64,000 bases of DNA from an uncultured Pelagimonas sp. (GTDB taxonomy: Bacteria; Pseudomonadota; Alphaproteobacteria; Rhodobacterales; Rhodobacteraceae). The stretch's first letter is position 1. Every line of letters begins with the position of its first letter. The stretch is from NCBI RefSeq assembly GCF_947498515.1, contig NZ_CANMKO010000005.1, positions 62,001-126,000 of the forward strand, given 5' to 3'. The notes below the pieces were generated by a model. That model saw only the letters and a list, made by a program, of their open reading frames with translations. It was not told where the DNA came from and did no database searches. This document shows positions 43,310 to 53,062 of the stretch, piece after piece. Both the position numbers and the translations under genes were made by a program.

Positions 43310-45745
43310 ATGAAATCGCAGACCAAGGTTGTTGTTATCGGCGGTGGCATTGCCGGGTGTTCGACCCTGTACCACCTGACCCAAGAAGGCTGGAGCGACG
43401 TCGTTCTCTTGGAACGCAATGAGCTGACCTCAGGCACCACATGGCATTCTGCGGCTCAGGTGACCAATTTCGGCATGAACCAGACAATGGTTGGTCTGAA
43501 AACCCATTCCATCAATCTTTACAAAGAGCTTCGTGACGACCCCGACTATCCGGTGAGCTATAATCATGGTGACGGCGGCATCCGGCTTGCCAACACCGAG
43601 GCACAGATGGAGGGCTATCGGCACTTTGCATCGATGGCGCGGGGTATGGGTGTTGAGTTCGAAGTCATCGACGCCGCCGAATGTGCCCGTCGCCATCCGC
43701 TGATTTCAACCGACAACCTGCTTGGCGGGTTGTGGGATGGCAATGACGGCGACATTGACCCCGCGAGCCTTTGTCAGGCCTTGGCCCGACGCGCGCGCAA
43801 AGCCGGGGCCGAGGTCTATCGCAACACCCCGGTGACTGGCCTCACACAGCACAAAGACGACAGTTGGACCGTGCATACCGACCAGGGCGACATCCGCTGT
43901 GAGGTTGTCGTGAACGCCTGTGGGTACCGGGTCAACGAGGTTGGCGCCATGATGGGCGTGCATCACCCAGTCATGTCGATGGAGCATCAATACTTTGTCA
44001 CCGAAGACATCCCGGCCATTCGGGATGCGGGCCACCGGATGCCGCTTTTGCGTTGTCCGATTAGTGACTATTACAGCCGTCAGGAAAAGAATGGCTTGTT
44101 GGTTGGGTTCTACGAACAGGATTGCAAAACATGGGGAATGGACGGGATCGACCCGCATTTCGTCAACGCCCTGTGCCCCGACGATCTTGATCGGATCACC
44201 GACGTGTTGGAGGGCGCATTTGAACGTATGCCCGCCCTAACCGAGGTTGGCATTACCACCATTGTCAACGGGCCGATCACCTATACGATTGATGGTGCCC
44301 CGCTTGTTGGCCCCATCCCCGGCAAACGCAATGCTTTTTGCATCATCGGGCTGCGCGCTGGCTTGGGTGAAGGCGGCGGGCATGGCTGGATGCTGGCGCA
44401 ACAGATTGTCCATGGTGAGGCCTGCTATGACACTTGGTGCATTGATCCGCGCCGGTTTGCGGGTCACACCAATGTGGAATTGACGGCGCTTAAGGCGATC
44501 GAGGATTACCAAAACGAGTTCCGTTTTCATTTCCCTAATGAACACCGCCCCGCCGGGCGCATGGCGAAGACCACGCCGCTTACCCCGGTTTTGGCCGCCG
44601 AAGGGGCCGAATTCACGGTGGTCAATGGCTGGGAACGGGCTGAGTTTTTCAAACCGTCGGATGATTTCCGCGTCACCCACAGTTTTCGCTTTGACGAAAG
44701 CCATCCCCATGTTGCCGCCGAAGTCGACGCTGTGCAAAACGCCGTGGGTCTCTGCGAGGTCAACGGGTTCAATCGGTTTGAGCTAACCGGAGCTGATGCC
44801 CCTGCCTTTCTTGATCGAATGATTTGTGGTCGTTTGCCGCGCAAGCCCGGGCGGGTTGGTCTGACCTATCTGCTCAATCACCACGGCATGGTCAAAACCG
44901 AGGCGACTTTGGCCAATATTCCCGCCTCAGATCGGGGACCGGATCGGATTTGGTACGGGTCTGCTGCGGCGGCCGAGCTCCATGATATGGATTGGTTGCA
45001 AGCGCATCTCAACCCCGAGGAAGATGTGCAAATCCGTTCGCTCACCAATGATCAAACTATTTTGGTTCTAGCCGGTCCAAAGGCCCGCGATGTCATGCAA
45101 CAGGTCAGCCGCGAGGATTGGTCTGCCAAAGGTTTCCCTTGGCTGTCTGTGCGGGAATGTTTCATCGGGATTGCGCCCGCGACGGTGATGACGGTGAGCT
45201 TTTCGGGTGAATTGGCCTATGAAATCCACATCCCCAATGCGTCGCTCTATTCCGCATATCTTTCCCTGCGCGCGGCGGGTAAAGCCTATGGGCTGAAGCT
45301 CTTTGGCGGGCTTGCGGTTGACTCGATGCGGATGGAAAAGGGGTATCTGCATTGGAAGGCCGATATCCTCACCGAATTTGACCCGTTCGAAACTGATCTG
45401 AGCCGGTTTGTGACCATGGATAAACCTGATTTCATTGGCAAAGAGGCCCTTGCCGCGCGGCAATCAGACGGCCCGCGCAAACGCCTTGCCACCCTACGTG
45501 TTGATAGCGACGACACGCCGGCCCATGGCGGAGCCTCGGTCATGCGCGGCGACAGGATTGTTGGCACGGTGACCTCTGGCGACTTTGGACATAGGACACA
45601 GACCAACCTAGCCTATGCCTTTGTTGATCCTGATCTGGCCGAGATCGGAACCGACCTTCATATTGATATGTTGGGGCAAATCGTGGCGGCGCAAGTTGTT
45701 CCTAAGGGCCAATATGACCCGGACATGAGCCGGGTTCGCAGCTAA
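43310..45745 (+). CDS. FAD-dependent demethylase with GcvT domain (dimethylglycine/sarcosine dehydrogenase type)
   Basis: 811-residue two-part enzyme. N-terminal DAO flavoprotein (about 5-400): dinucleotide motif VVVIGGGIAGCS, and SGTTWHSAAQ with His46 at the position that binds FAD covalently in dimethylglycine and sarcosine dehydrogenases. C-terminal aminomethyltransferase (GcvT-type) folate domain (about 430-800), which captures formaldehyde as methylene-tetrahydrofolate. Such proteins oxidatively demethylate N-methyl amino acids. ATG 43310 follows GGGGTGATC. Divergent from the MttB-family gene with a 175-bp gap, suggesting shared control and use of the same methylated amine. A terminator follows. 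Confidence 0.9.
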   Translation: MKSQTKVVVIGGGIAGCSTLYHLTQEGWSDVVLLERNELTSGTTWHSAAQVTNFGMNQTMVGLKTHSINLYKELRDDPDYPVSYNHGDGGIRLANTEAQMEGYRHFASMARGMGVEFEVIDAAECARRHPLISTDNLLGGLWDGNDGDIDPASLCQALARRARKAGAEVYRNTPVTGLTQHKDDSWTVHTDQGDIRCEVVVNACGYRVNEVGAMMGVHHPVMSMEHQYFVTEDIPAIRDAGHRMPLLRCPISDYYSRQEKNGLLVGFYEQDCKTWGMDGIDPHFVNALCPDDLDRITDVLEGAFERMPALTEVGITTIVNGPITYTIDGAPLVGPIPGKRNAFCIIGLRAGLGEGGGHGWMLAQQIVHGEACYDTWCIDPRRFAGHTNVELTALKAIEDYQNEFRFHFPNEHRPAGRMAKTTPLTPVLAAEGAEFTVVNGWERAEFFKPSDDFRVTHSFRFDESHPHVAAEVDAVQNAVGLCEVNGFNRFELTGADAPAFLDRMICGRLPRKPGRVGLTYLLNHHGMVKTEATLANIPASDRGPDRIWYGSAAAAELHDMDWLQAHLNPEEDVQIRSLTNDQTILVLAGPKARDVMQQVSREDWSAKGFPWLSVRECFIGIAPATVMTVSFSGELAYEIHIPNASLYSAYLSLRAAGKAYGLKLFGGLAVDSMRMEKGYLHWKADILTEFDPFETDLSRFVTMDKPDFIGKEALAARQSDGPRKRLATLRVDSDDTPAHGGASVMRGDRIVGTVTSGDFGHRTQTNLAYAFVDPDLAEIGTDLHIDMLGQIVAAQVVPKGQYDPDMSRVRS

Positions 45746-45750
45746 ACCAC

Positions 45751-45787
45751 AACCGGGTTCCCGCATATAACCAATGGGAACCCGTTA
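45751..45787 (+). terminator. Stem-loop terminator after the FAD/GcvT gene
   Basis: CGGGTTCCC (45754-45762) pairs with GGGAACCCG (45776-45784), with AAC/GTT outside it and a 13-base loop. Only a weak U content follows. It separates this unit from the cox regulator gene. Confidence 0.7.
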
Positions 45788-45850
45788 TCGCTAAACAAAC
45801 CTACAGTAGAAAACTTGCAGCAAAGTCATGAGTTAAGGTAGAGGTCGCCT

Positions 45851-46966
45851 ATGCAGGTCCTCGATGTCTCTCATAGCCCGATACTGGTTTTCGCCTCGCT
45901 TTTGGTGGCGTTGATGGCCGGGTTTACCGGATTGTCACTGACCAAAGGTCTCTCAGACCGCCCAGTTGCGCAACGCAAAATCCTTATTGTGTTGGCCTCA
46001 ATCGCGCTTGGGGGTGGAATTTGGTCTATGCACTTTGTGGCCATGCTCGGCCTGCAATTGCCGATCCAGTTTTACTATGACGCGGCGGTTACGCTGACCT
46101 CGGCACTTGTTGCGATTCTGGTGGTGGGCTGTGCGCTTTTGATCCTGCACTTTTGGGACCGCACCCGTGGCACCCTTGTTCTGGCTGGGATGATTGTGGG
46201 CTTGGGCGTTTTGGCCATGCACTATCTCGGCATGTCCGCGATGGAGCTGTGCCAACCGCTCTACACACCGGCGGGCATTGCCCTTGCGGTTGTATCGTCT
46301 TGTGCGTTGAACATCGCCGCCTTTGCCATCGCTTACGGCAAACGCTCCCAACGCAATATCATCTTTGGCACGCTATTTTTTGGGTTTGCGGTCTTTGCGG
46401 TCCATTTCGTCGCCATGGGTGGCACCGATTTTGTTGCCATTGATGTGCTAAGTGATGTCGGCCCTTTGATCAGCAACGAGGTCATGGCGATTGGCGTGGT
46501 TTTGTCGAGCTTTGTGTTGTGCGGGGCGTTTTTGCTTACCGGTGTTACGTTTCTTGCCCCGTCCGATGCGCCGGTTGACCCACCCGCGCCTGTGTCTTCG
46601 CCCGAGCCAGAACCGACACCTGAAGCGCACCACCCCGTCCTGCAAATCCCGTATGAACAAGAAGGTCGGACATTGTTCATCGATACCAACGCCGTTGCCG
46701 CCATTCGGGCCGAGGGACATTATACGTACCTCTACACCGCCGATGACAAACTGTTTTGCGTCTGGCCGATTTCCGAAGCCGCCAAACGGTTGGCGCAAGG
46801 GCCGTTCCTACGCACCCATCGCAGCTTTCTGATCAACCCGGCGCATGTCTCCGGATTTGAACGGTTCAAGGACAACGGCGTGTGTCATTTCGAAACCGAA
46901 CATCTGACCAAGGTCCCGGTGAGCCGGTCTCAACTCAAGGCGGTGCGGACCGCATTGGGTGTCTAG
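45851..46966 (+). CDS. coxC: MHYT-domain membrane sensor with LytTR DNA-binding domain (CoxC/CoxH-like)
   Basis: 371 residues. Seven predicted membrane helices with three MHYT motifs (SMHFVAM near 60, AMHYLGM near 125, AVHFVAM near 187), whose Met/His residues are thought to bind copper or another metal and sense CO, O2 or NO. A Pro-rich linker (about 240-262) leads to a LytTR DNA-binding domain (about 268-370: IRAEGHYTYLYTADDKLFCV, FLRTHRSFLINPAHV). This is the architecture of CoxC and CoxH in Oligotropha cox clusters, and it lies directly upstream of coxM. Just after its stop are two direct repeats 21 bp apart of LytTR-site type, so it probably activates coxMSL. Symbol by architecture and position. 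Confidence 0.88.
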   Translation: MQVLDVSHSPILVFASLLVALMAGFTGLSLTKGLSDRPVAQRKILIVLASIALGGGIWSMHFVAMLGLQLPIQFYYDAAVTLTSALVAILVVGCALLILHFWDRTRGTLVLAGMIVGLGVLAMHYLGMSAMELCQPLYTPAGIALAVVSSCALNIAAFAIAYGKRSQRNIIFGTLFFGFAVFAVHFVAMGGTDFVAIDVLSDVGPLISNEVMAIGVVLSSFVLCGAFLLTGVTFLAPSDAPVDPPAPVSSPEPEPTPEAHHPVLQIPYEQEGRTLFIDTNAVAAIRAEGHYTYLYTADDKLFCVWPISEAAKRLAQGPFLRTHRSFLINPAHVSGFERFKDNGVCHFETEHLTKVPVSRSQLKAVRTALGV

Positions 46967-46972
46967 CCTGCG

Positions 46973-47007
46973 CGCAACTCGTGCAGCTATGGTCGCATTT
47001 CGTGCAG
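46973..47007 (+). promoter_or_regulatory. Candidate LytTR binding site: two direct repeats 21 bp apart
   Basis: CGCAACTCGTGCAG (46973-46986) and CGCATTTCGTGCAG (46994-47007) match at 12 of 14 positions and are offset by exactly 21 bp, two helix turns, the known spacing of LytTR half-sites. They lie 101 bp upstream of coxM and 6 bp after the gene for a LytTR regulator. Confidence 0.65.
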
Positions 47008-47107
47008 AAACCCGCTCTTTTCACTGAAATTCAAGTGCGTCTGACGACCTCTCAAACGCACCGTCCTCCTCGTAGCCAGATGAACTGCATGTCGGGGAGG
47101 ACAAGCA

Positions 47108-47974
47108 ATGATACCAGCGGCGTTCGATTATTATCGGCCCGAAACCATGGACGACGTTATCGCCATTCTACAAGAACACGGTGACGACGCGCGGGTGATG
47201 GCAGGCGGGCACAGCCTCATTCCAATGATGAAACTACGCATGGCCGACGTGCCGCATTTGATCGACCTTCAGGCGATTGATGGGCTCTCGGATATCACAA
47301 TTGAGGGCAATCGCATCACCCTTGGCGCGATGGTCACCCAGCATGATTTGATTGCCCATGATGGCCTTACTGCTGCGGCGCCGATCCTGCAGGAAACAGC
47401 GTTACAAATCGCCGATCCACAAGTGCGCTATATGGGGACAGTTGGTGGCAATGTCGCAAATGGCGACCCCGGCAACGATATGCCCGGCCTGATGCAGTGT
47501 CTAGATGCGACCATCAATTTGATCGGCCCGGATGGTGCCCGTTCTGTCGCCGCGCGTGATTACTACGAGTCGGCCTACATGACCGCCCGCGAAGATGATG
47601 AGGTTTTGGTTTCGGTTTCTTTCGACACGCCGAGTGGTGGCCACGCCTATGAAAAGCAAAAACGCAAGATTGGCGATTATGCGACCGCCGCCGCGGCGGT
47701 TCAGATTGCCAATTCGGGTGGCATTGTTGCCTCGGCTTCGATTGCGATGACAAACCTAAGCGATGTTCCTGTGTGGTCGGATGATGCCGCCAAGGCCTTG
47801 ATCGGCACCAGCTGTGATGCCGACGCGGTCAAAGCCGCCGTTGCCGCCATGCTGGGCGATATCGATCCATCCGAAGACAACCGCGGCCCGGTCGCGTTCA
47901 AGCGCCATGTTGCGGGGGTCATTCTAACCCGTGCAATCACGCGCGCCTGGTCTCGAACAACGTCACGGGCATAA
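47108..47974 (+). CDS. coxM: Aerobic CO dehydrogenase, medium (FAD) subunit
   Basis: 288-residue flavoprotein subunit of the molybdenum CO dehydrogenase, passing electrons from the small subunit to FAD and then to the quinone pool. Both FAD pyrophosphate-binding signatures are present: AGGHSLIP at 32-39 and TVGGNVANGDPGND near 113. ATG 47108 follows GGGGAGGACAAG. First of coxM-S-L, the order of true form I cox operons. 12 bp separate it from coxS. Confidence 0.95.
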   Translation: MIPAAFDYYRPETMDDVIAILQEHGDDARVMAGGHSLIPMMKLRMADVPHLIDLQAIDGLSDITIEGNRITLGAMVTQHDLIAHDGLTAAAPILQETALQIADPQVRYMGTVGGNVANGDPGNDMPGLMQCLDATINLIGPDGARSVAARDYYESAYMTAREDDEVLVSVSFDTPSGGHAYEKQKRKIGDYATAAAAVQIANSGGIVASASIAMTNLSDVPVWSDDAAKALIGTSCDADAVKAAVAAMLGDIDPSEDNRGPVAFKRHVAGVILTRAITRAWSRTTSRA

Positions 47975-47986
47975 GGGGGGAACACC

Positions 47987-48481
47987 ATGTCTGATAAAAT
48001 GCACATCAAACTAACGGTCAATGGCGAGCCAAAAGAGTTCCTCGCCGAACCGCGCGAATTGCTGATCTACGCCTTGCGCGAAAAGCTCGACATCACCGGC
48101 CCGCATGTGGGCTGCGACACCTCCCATTGTGGGGCCTGTACGGTCACGTTGAACGGCAAATCGGTGAAATCCTGCACCATGTTTGTAGCCCAAGCCAATG
48201 GCGCCGAGATCACAACCATCGAAGGCATCGGCGCACCGGATGCGCTGCATGTTTTGCAAGAAAGCTTTAAGGAACATCACGGACTTCAGTGCGGGTTCTG
48301 CACACCCGGCATGATCACCCGTGCTACCAAGCTTTTGGAAGAAAACCCAAGCCCGAGCGAAGAAGACGTTCGCTTTGGCATGGCGGGCAATATCTGCCGC
48401 TGTACCGGGTATCAGAACATCGTCAAATCCATCCTTGCTGCGGCAAGCGAGATTAACTCAGCCAAAGAGGCAGCGGAATGA
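47987..48481 (+). CDS. coxS: Aerobic CO dehydrogenase, small (2Fe-2S) subunit
   Basis: 164-residue iron-sulfur subunit. N-terminal plant-type 2Fe-2S ligands in [13 protein letters not shown] and the later Cys of KSCTMF; C-terminal cluster near the molybdenum cofactor with CGFCTPGM and CRCTGYQ. These two clusters carry electrons from the Mo/Cu site in CoxL to FAD in CoxM. The stop overlaps the coxL start (ATGA). Length and motifs are typical. Confidence 0.96.
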   Translation: MSDKMHIKLTVNGEPKEFLAEPRELLIYALREKLDITGPHVGCDTSHCGACTVTLNGKSVKSCTMFVAQANGAEITTIEGIGAPDALHVLQESFKEHHGLQCGFCTPGMITRATKLLEENPSPSEEDVRFGMAGNICRCTGYQNIVKSILAAASEINSAKEAAE

Positions 48482-50895
48482 ACGATATGACCCCAGATCG
48501 CGAAGAACGCTCTGCCAACCTCAAAGGCATGGGATGTTCTCGTAAACGCGTTGAAGATGCGCGTTTCACCCAAGGTAAAGGCAACTATGTCGATGACATC
48601 AAGCTGCCCGGTATGCTGCACGGCGATTTCGTGCGCTCGCCCTATGCCCACGCCAAAGTTGTCTCCGTCAACAAAGAGGCCGCTCTTGCGCTTCCCGGTG
48701 TTGTGGCGGTTCTGACCGCCGAAGATCTCGCGCCGCTGAACCTACATTGGATGCCCACCCTTGCCGGTGACAAACAGATGGTTTTGGCAGATGGCAAGGT
48801 GCTTTTCCAAGGCCAAGAGGTCGCCTTTGTCGTCGCCTCGGATCGATATATCGCTGCCGATGCGGTTGAGCTTGTTGAGGTGGAATACGAAGAACTGCCG
48901 GTAATCACCGATCCGTTTGAATCGTTGAAATCCGATGTGGTTTTGCGCCCTGATCTTGATGGTCAAACCGAAGGGGCCCATGGCCCGCGTAAACATCACA
49001 ACCATATCTTCACATGGGAACAAGGCGACGAAGCCGGGACCAATCAGGTGCTCGACAATGCCGAAGTCGTTGCCGAAGAGACCATGTATTACCACCGTAC
49101 CCACCCCTGCCCGCTTGAAACCTGTGGCAGTGTGGCGTCGATGGACAAGGTCAACGGCAAGTTGACCCTATGGGGCACGTTCCAAGCGCCGCATGTGGTG
49201 CGCACCGTGGCCTCGCTGCTCTCGGGTATCGAAGAGCATAACATCCGCGTTGTGTCGCCCGACATCGGCGGCGGTTTTGGCAACAAGGTTGGGGTCTATC
49301 CTGGCTATGTTTGTTCCATCGTTGCCTCGATCGTGACCGGGGTTCCGGTGAAATGGGTTGAGGATCGGATGGAAAATCTGATGTCCACCGCCTTTGCCCG
49401 CGACTATCACATGACCGGCAAGATTTCCGCCACCAAAGAGGGCAAGATCACCGGCTTGCATTGCCATGTGACGGCTGATCACGGCGGGTTTGACGCTTGC
49501 GCCGACCCGACCAAGTTCCCCGCCGGTTTCATGAACATCTGTACCGGATCATATGACATTCCGGTCGCTTACCTGGCCGTGGATGGGGTTTACACCAACA
49601 AGGCACCGGGGGGCGTTTCCTATCGCTGTTCCTTCCGCGTGACCGAAGCCGTGTATTTCATCGAACGAATGATCGAAGTTCTGGCAATTGAGTTGGACAT
49701 GGATGCCGCCGAGTTGCGCCGCATCAACTTTATCAAGAAGGAGCAGTTCCCATATACCGCCGCTTTGGGTTGGGAATATGACTCGGGCGATTATCACACC
49801 GCTTGGGACAAAGCGTTGAAGACCGTTGATTATGACGGCCTGCGCAAGGAACAGGCCGAACGGGTCGAGGCGTTCAAGCGCGGCGAAACTCGCAAGCTGA
49901 TGGGCATTGGTCTGACTTTCTTTACCGAGATTGTCGGCGCCGGGCCGGTCAAGAACTGTGACATCCTTGGCATGGGCATGTTCGACAGCTGTGAAATCCG
50001 GATCCACCCCACCGGGTCTGCGATTGCGCGTCTGGGCACGATTTCCCAAGGTCAGGGCCATGCGACAACCTTTGCGCAAATCCTTGCCTCGGAAATCGGC
50101 ATTTCGGCGGACAGCATCACCATCGAAGAAGGCGACACCGATACCGCGCCCTACGGGCTTGGCACTTACGGGTCGCGCTCAACCCCGGTTGCTGGGGCGG
50201 CAACGGCGATGGCCGGGCGAAAAATCCGCGCCAAGGCGCAGATGATCGCCGCCTATTTGCTTGAGGTACATGACGATGATGTCGAGTTCGACATTGACCG
50301 TTTTGTTGTCAAAGGCGCGCCTGAAAAGTTCAAGACGATGAAGGAAATCGCCTACGCCGCCTATAACCAAGCCATTCCGGGGATCGAACCGGGGCTTGAA
50401 GCGGTGAGCTATTATGATCCGCCCAACATGACCTATCCCTTTGGGGCCTACGTCTGTGTGATGGACATTGACGTTGACACCGGTGTTCCCGAAATCCGCC
50501 GCTTTTATGCGCTGGATGACTGTGGCACGCGGATCAACCCGATGATCATCGAAGGGCAAATCCATGGTGGTTTGACCGAAGCCCTTGCCGTCGCTTTGGG
50601 TCAGGAAATTGCCTATGACGACATCGGTAATGTGAAAACCGGGACGTTGATGGACTTCTTCTTGCCGACCGCATGGGAAGTGCCAAATTACGAAACCGAT
50701 TACACCGTCACCCCAAGCCCGCATCACCCGATTGGTGCCAAAGGTGTGGGCGAAAGCCCGCATGTGGGCGGCGTGCCGTGTTTCTCAAATGCGGTACAGG
50801 ATGCCTTCCGCGCCTTTGGATTGCGTCACACCAATATGCCCCATGATCATTGGCGCATTTGGCAGACCGCAAACAAACTGGGCCTGCATGAGTAA
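48478..50895 (+). CDS. coxL: Aerobic CO dehydrogenase, large (Mo-Cu) subunit, form I
   Basis: 805-residue catalytic subunit that oxidises CO with water to CO2 at a [CuSMoO2] site on molybdopterin cytosine dinucleotide. The active-site loop reads SYRCSFR (381-387) with the copper-ligating Cys384; the form I consensus is AYRCSFR, so only the first residue differs, and the form II loop (AYRGAGR) is excluded. Other cofactor regions ([14 protein letters not shown] near 265, [19 protein letters not shown], and the Glu of [10 protein letters not shown] near 757) are intact. Overlaps coxS. A stem-loop and an interspersed repeat separate it from coxD. CO oxidation as an energy supplement is the established role. 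Confidence 0.97.
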   Translation: MNDMTPDREERSANLKGMGCSRKRVEDARFTQGKGNYVDDIKLPGMLHGDFVRSPYAHAKVVSVNKEAALALPGVVAVLTAEDLAPLNLHWMPTLAGDKQMVLADGKVLFQGQEVAFVVASDRYIAADAVELVEVEYEELPVITDPFESLKSDVVLRPDLDGQTEGAHGPRKHHNHIFTWEQGDEAGTNQVLDNAEVVAEETMYYHRTHPCPLETCGSVASMDKVNGKLTLWGTFQAPHVVRTVASLLSGIEEHNIRVVSPDIGGGFGNKVGVYPGYVCSIVASIVTGVPVKWVEDRMENLMSTAFARDYHMTGKISATKEGKITGLHCHVTADHGGFDACADPTKFPAGFMNICTGSYDIPVAYLAVDGVYTNKAPGGVSYRCSFRVTEAVYFIERMIEVLAIELDMDAAELRRINFIKKEQFPYTAALGWEYDSGDYHTAWDKALKTVDYDGLRKEQAERVEAFKRGETRKLMGIGLTFFTEIVGAGPVKNCDILGMGMFDSCEIRIHPTGSAIARLGTISQGQGHATTFAQILASEIGISADSITIEEGDTDTAPYGLGTYGSRSTPVAGAATAMAGRKIRAKAQMIAAYLLEVHDDDVEFDIDRFVVKGAPEKFKTMKEIAYAAYNQAIPGIEPGLEAVSYYDPPNMTYPFGAYVCVMDIDVDTGVPEIRRFYALDDCGTRINPMIIEGQIHGGLTEALAVALGQEIAYDDIGNVKTGTLMDFFLPTAWEVPNYETDYTVTPSPHHPIGAKGVGESPHVGGVPCFSNAVQDAFRAFGLRHTNMPHDHWRIWQTANKLGLHE

Positions 50896-50901
50896 ATGTT
50901 T

Positions 50902-50928
50902 GTCGGATCGGTTTTAGGCTGATCCGAC
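50902..50928 (+). terminator. Stem-loop after coxL
   Basis: GTCGGATC (50902-50909) pairs with GATCCGAC (50921-50928), loop of 11, followed by GAAAA rather than U-run. Together with the repeat that follows it may reduce read-through from the structural genes coxMSL into the accessory genes coxDEFG. Confidence 0.6.
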
Positions 50929-50933
50929 GAAAA

Positions 50934-50996
50934 GGCAGGGGCGCTGCCCCCGTCTGCTTTGCAGACTCCTCCCGGGATATTTTTAGAAAGAAGAAG
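50934..50996 (+). repeat. Rhodobacterales-type interspersed double-hairpin repeat, copy 2
   Basis: Hairpin 1 GGGGC-GCT-GCCCC (50938-50950), hairpin 2 GTCTGC-TTT-GCAGAC (50952-50966), then CCCGGGATATTTTTAG and GAAAGAAGAAG. Same design and same tail as the element at 17143-17210; hairpin 2 differs in sequence but stays paired. Located between coxL and coxD. Confidence 0.8.
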
Positions 50997-51005
50997 CTGA
51001 GGGTC

Positions 51006-51884
51006 GTGGTGGCACATCTTGAGTTGCAAAAGGCGTTGGCGGCGCAGGGCTATGTGGCCGATGACGATTTGGCCATGGCCGTTCATTTGGCTTTGGCTCT
51101 GGGGCGTCCCTTGTTGATCGAAGGCGCGGCTGGCGTCGGTAAAACCGATCTGGCGCGGGTCTTGGCCCACGTTCAGGAAACCGAGTTGATCCGCCTGCAA
51201 TGTTACGAAGGATTGGATGCGTCACAGGCCATTTATGAATGGAATTATCAGCGTCAATTGCTTTCGATCCGGGCGGCGGCCGAGGACGGCGAAACCGGCC
51301 GGAGTGTCGAGGCGCGGATTTTTTCAGAAGAGTTTTTGCTAGAGCGGCCTTTGCTCAAGGCCATTCGGCAAGCCAAGTCTCCTGTTTTGTTGATTGATGA
51401 AATTGACAGGGCAGATGAGGAGTTTGAGGCTTATCTTTTGGAAATCCTGTCCGAGTTTCAAATCACGGTGCCCGAGCTTGACACCATCACCGCCACAAGC
51501 CGCCCCATTGTCGTTCTGACGGCCAACGGCACACGCGACCTGTCTGACGCGCTGCGCCGACGGTGCTTGTATGCCCATGTGGATTATCCGGATCGCACCA
51601 CAGAACTGGCCATTCTCAAGGCCCGTTGCGCAGACATAGAGACGAAATTGGCCGGGCAAATCATTGGCTTTGTGCAATCGCTGCGCAAAGAAGACCTCGA
51701 AAAAACACCGGGTATTGCCGAGATGTTGGATTTTGCGGCGGCGCTCTCGGGCCTCGGCATTGCGGACCTGACCCAAGACCCGGTTGCCTTGCAAGCCTGT
51801 CTGACGACCTTGTTGAAAACCCAAAGCGACCGCGCCAATATCACCACCGAAGTGGCACAGCGCCTTGCCGGGAAAGCCGCATGA
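51006..51884 (+). CDS. coxD: CoxD, MoxR-type AAA+ ATPase for CO dehydrogenase maturation
   Basis: 292-residue AAA+ protein with Walker A GAAGVGKTDLA (about 39-49), Walker B LLIDEIDRAD (about 126) and the sensor/arginine-finger region DALRRRCLY. CoxD partially unfolds apo-CO dehydrogenase so that the sulfur and copper of the active site can be inserted. Start is GTG at 51006 or the adjacent GTG at 51009, after GAAGAAGCTGAGGG. The stop overlaps the coxE start (ATGA). Acts with the VWA protein CoxE as a MoxR/VWA pair. Confidence 0.94.
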   Translation: MVAHLELQKALAAQGYVADDDLAMAVHLALALGRPLLIEGAAGVGKTDLARVLAHVQETELIRLQCYEGLDASQAIYEWNYQRQLLSIRAAAEDGETGRSVEARIFSEEFLLERPLLKAIRQAKSPVLLIDEIDRADEEFEAYLLEILSEFQITVPELDTITATSRPIVVLTANGTRDLSDALRRRCLYAHVDYPDRTTELAILKARCADIETKLAGQIIGFVQSLRKEDLEKTPGIAEMLDFAAALSGLGIADLTQDPVALQACLTTLLKTQSDRANITTEVAQRLAGKAA

Positions 51885-53062
51885 GCCGTGTCACCAAATT
51901 CGCCGCACGTGATCCGGGACCAACGGCGCGCATGGCCGGGTTTATGGCGCATTTGCGCGATAACGGTCTGCGTCTTGGGGTTGGGGAAACCGAAATGGGG
52001 CTGGCGGCGCTTTGCCATGTGCAGGCCAGCGACCCAAGCCAAACCCGCCCAGCTTTGCGCGCCATTTGCTGTGGCAGCGCCGATGACACCGCGCGGTTTG
52101 ACGACCTATTTGATGCTTTTTGGCTAAACGGAGGACGCGTCGCGCAAAAGACAATCCCATCTCAGTCCCCGGCCTCGGATCATATCCACAGTTCGCGCAA
52201 TGCCTCCGGTCAGGATGAAGCCGGTGGCAGCGGTACGCCGACCGTTCCAGATGGCGGCGAAGGAGAGGCCGATGCGGATGGCCAAGGGCGTTTGCAGGCC
52301 AGTTTACATCAAGCCAAGATGAAGAGAGACCTGCGCGATTTGGTGCAACCCGAAGATATTGCCGAGGCGCAAAAGATCGCCGAGCGACTAGGAACCGCCT
52401 TGCGCCATCAAAGGTCGCGCCGTCGTAAGCAAGCCCGCAAGGGTGATCAAATTCACTTTCGCAAGGTCATGCGACAGAGCCTTGCAACGGGTGGCGAACC
52501 GCTTTCTTTGCCGCTTAAACAACGCCCTGATCGGCCGCTGAAAATCGTTACGCTTTGCGATGTCTCCGGGTCGATGACCACCTATGCCAAAGTGTTTTTG
52601 GCCTTTATTGCCGGATTGATGCGGGCAGATCAGACTTTTGACGCCTATCTGTTTCATACCCGTCTGGTTCGCATCGCCGAAGCCTTGCGGGACAAAGATG
52701 CCCTGCGTGCGCTTGGCCGTTTGTCTGTATTGGCGGATGGCTTTGGGGGCGGGTCGAAAATCGGCGCGTCGCTGGATCAGTTTAGCCGAACCTATGCCCG
52801 CCGCTTTGTCGACGGCCGCACCGTCGTGATGATCCTGTCCGATGGCTATGACACCGACACGCCCGATATGATCGGCGACGCGCTGGCGCGGCTCAAAAAG
52901 CGCGGCTGCAAAATTATCTGGCTCAATCCTCTCAAGGGATGGGACGGATATGAGCCGGTTGCGCGCGGAATGGCCGCCGCCCTGCCCCATCTTGACCTGT
53001 TCCGCCCCGCCAATCGCCTCGACGATCTGGCCGCCCTTGAAAAGGAGCTGATCCGCCTATGA
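51881..53062 (+). CDS. coxE: CoxE, VWA-domain protein for CO dehydrogenase maturation
   Basis: 393-residue protein with a C-terminal von Willebrand A domain carrying the MIDAS motif DVSGSMTTY (near residue 226) and a helical, charged N-terminal half with a low-complexity linker (about 95-140). It partners CoxD in copper insertion. The ATG at 51881 overlaps the coxD stop; a long open frame further upstream is only the other frame of coxD. Next gene overlaps its stop. Confidence 0.93.
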   Translation: MSRVTKFAARDPGPTARMAGFMAHLRDNGLRLGVGETEMGLAALCHVQASDPSQTRPALRAICCGSADDTARFDDLFDAFWLNGGRVAQKTIPSQSPASDHIHSSRNASGQDEAGGSGTPTVPDGGEGEADADGQGRLQASLHQAKMKRDLRDLVQPEDIAEAQKIAERLGTALRHQRSRRRKQARKGDQIHFRKVMRQSLATGGEPLSLPLKQRPDRPLKIVTLCDVSGSMTTYAKVFLAFIAGLMRADQTFDAYLFHTRLVRIAEALRDKDALRALGRLSVLADGFGGGSKIGASLDQFSRTYARRFVDGRTVVMILSDGYDTDTPDMIGDALARLKKRGCKIIWLNPLKGWDGYEPVARGMAAALPHLDLFRPANRLDDLAALEKELIRL

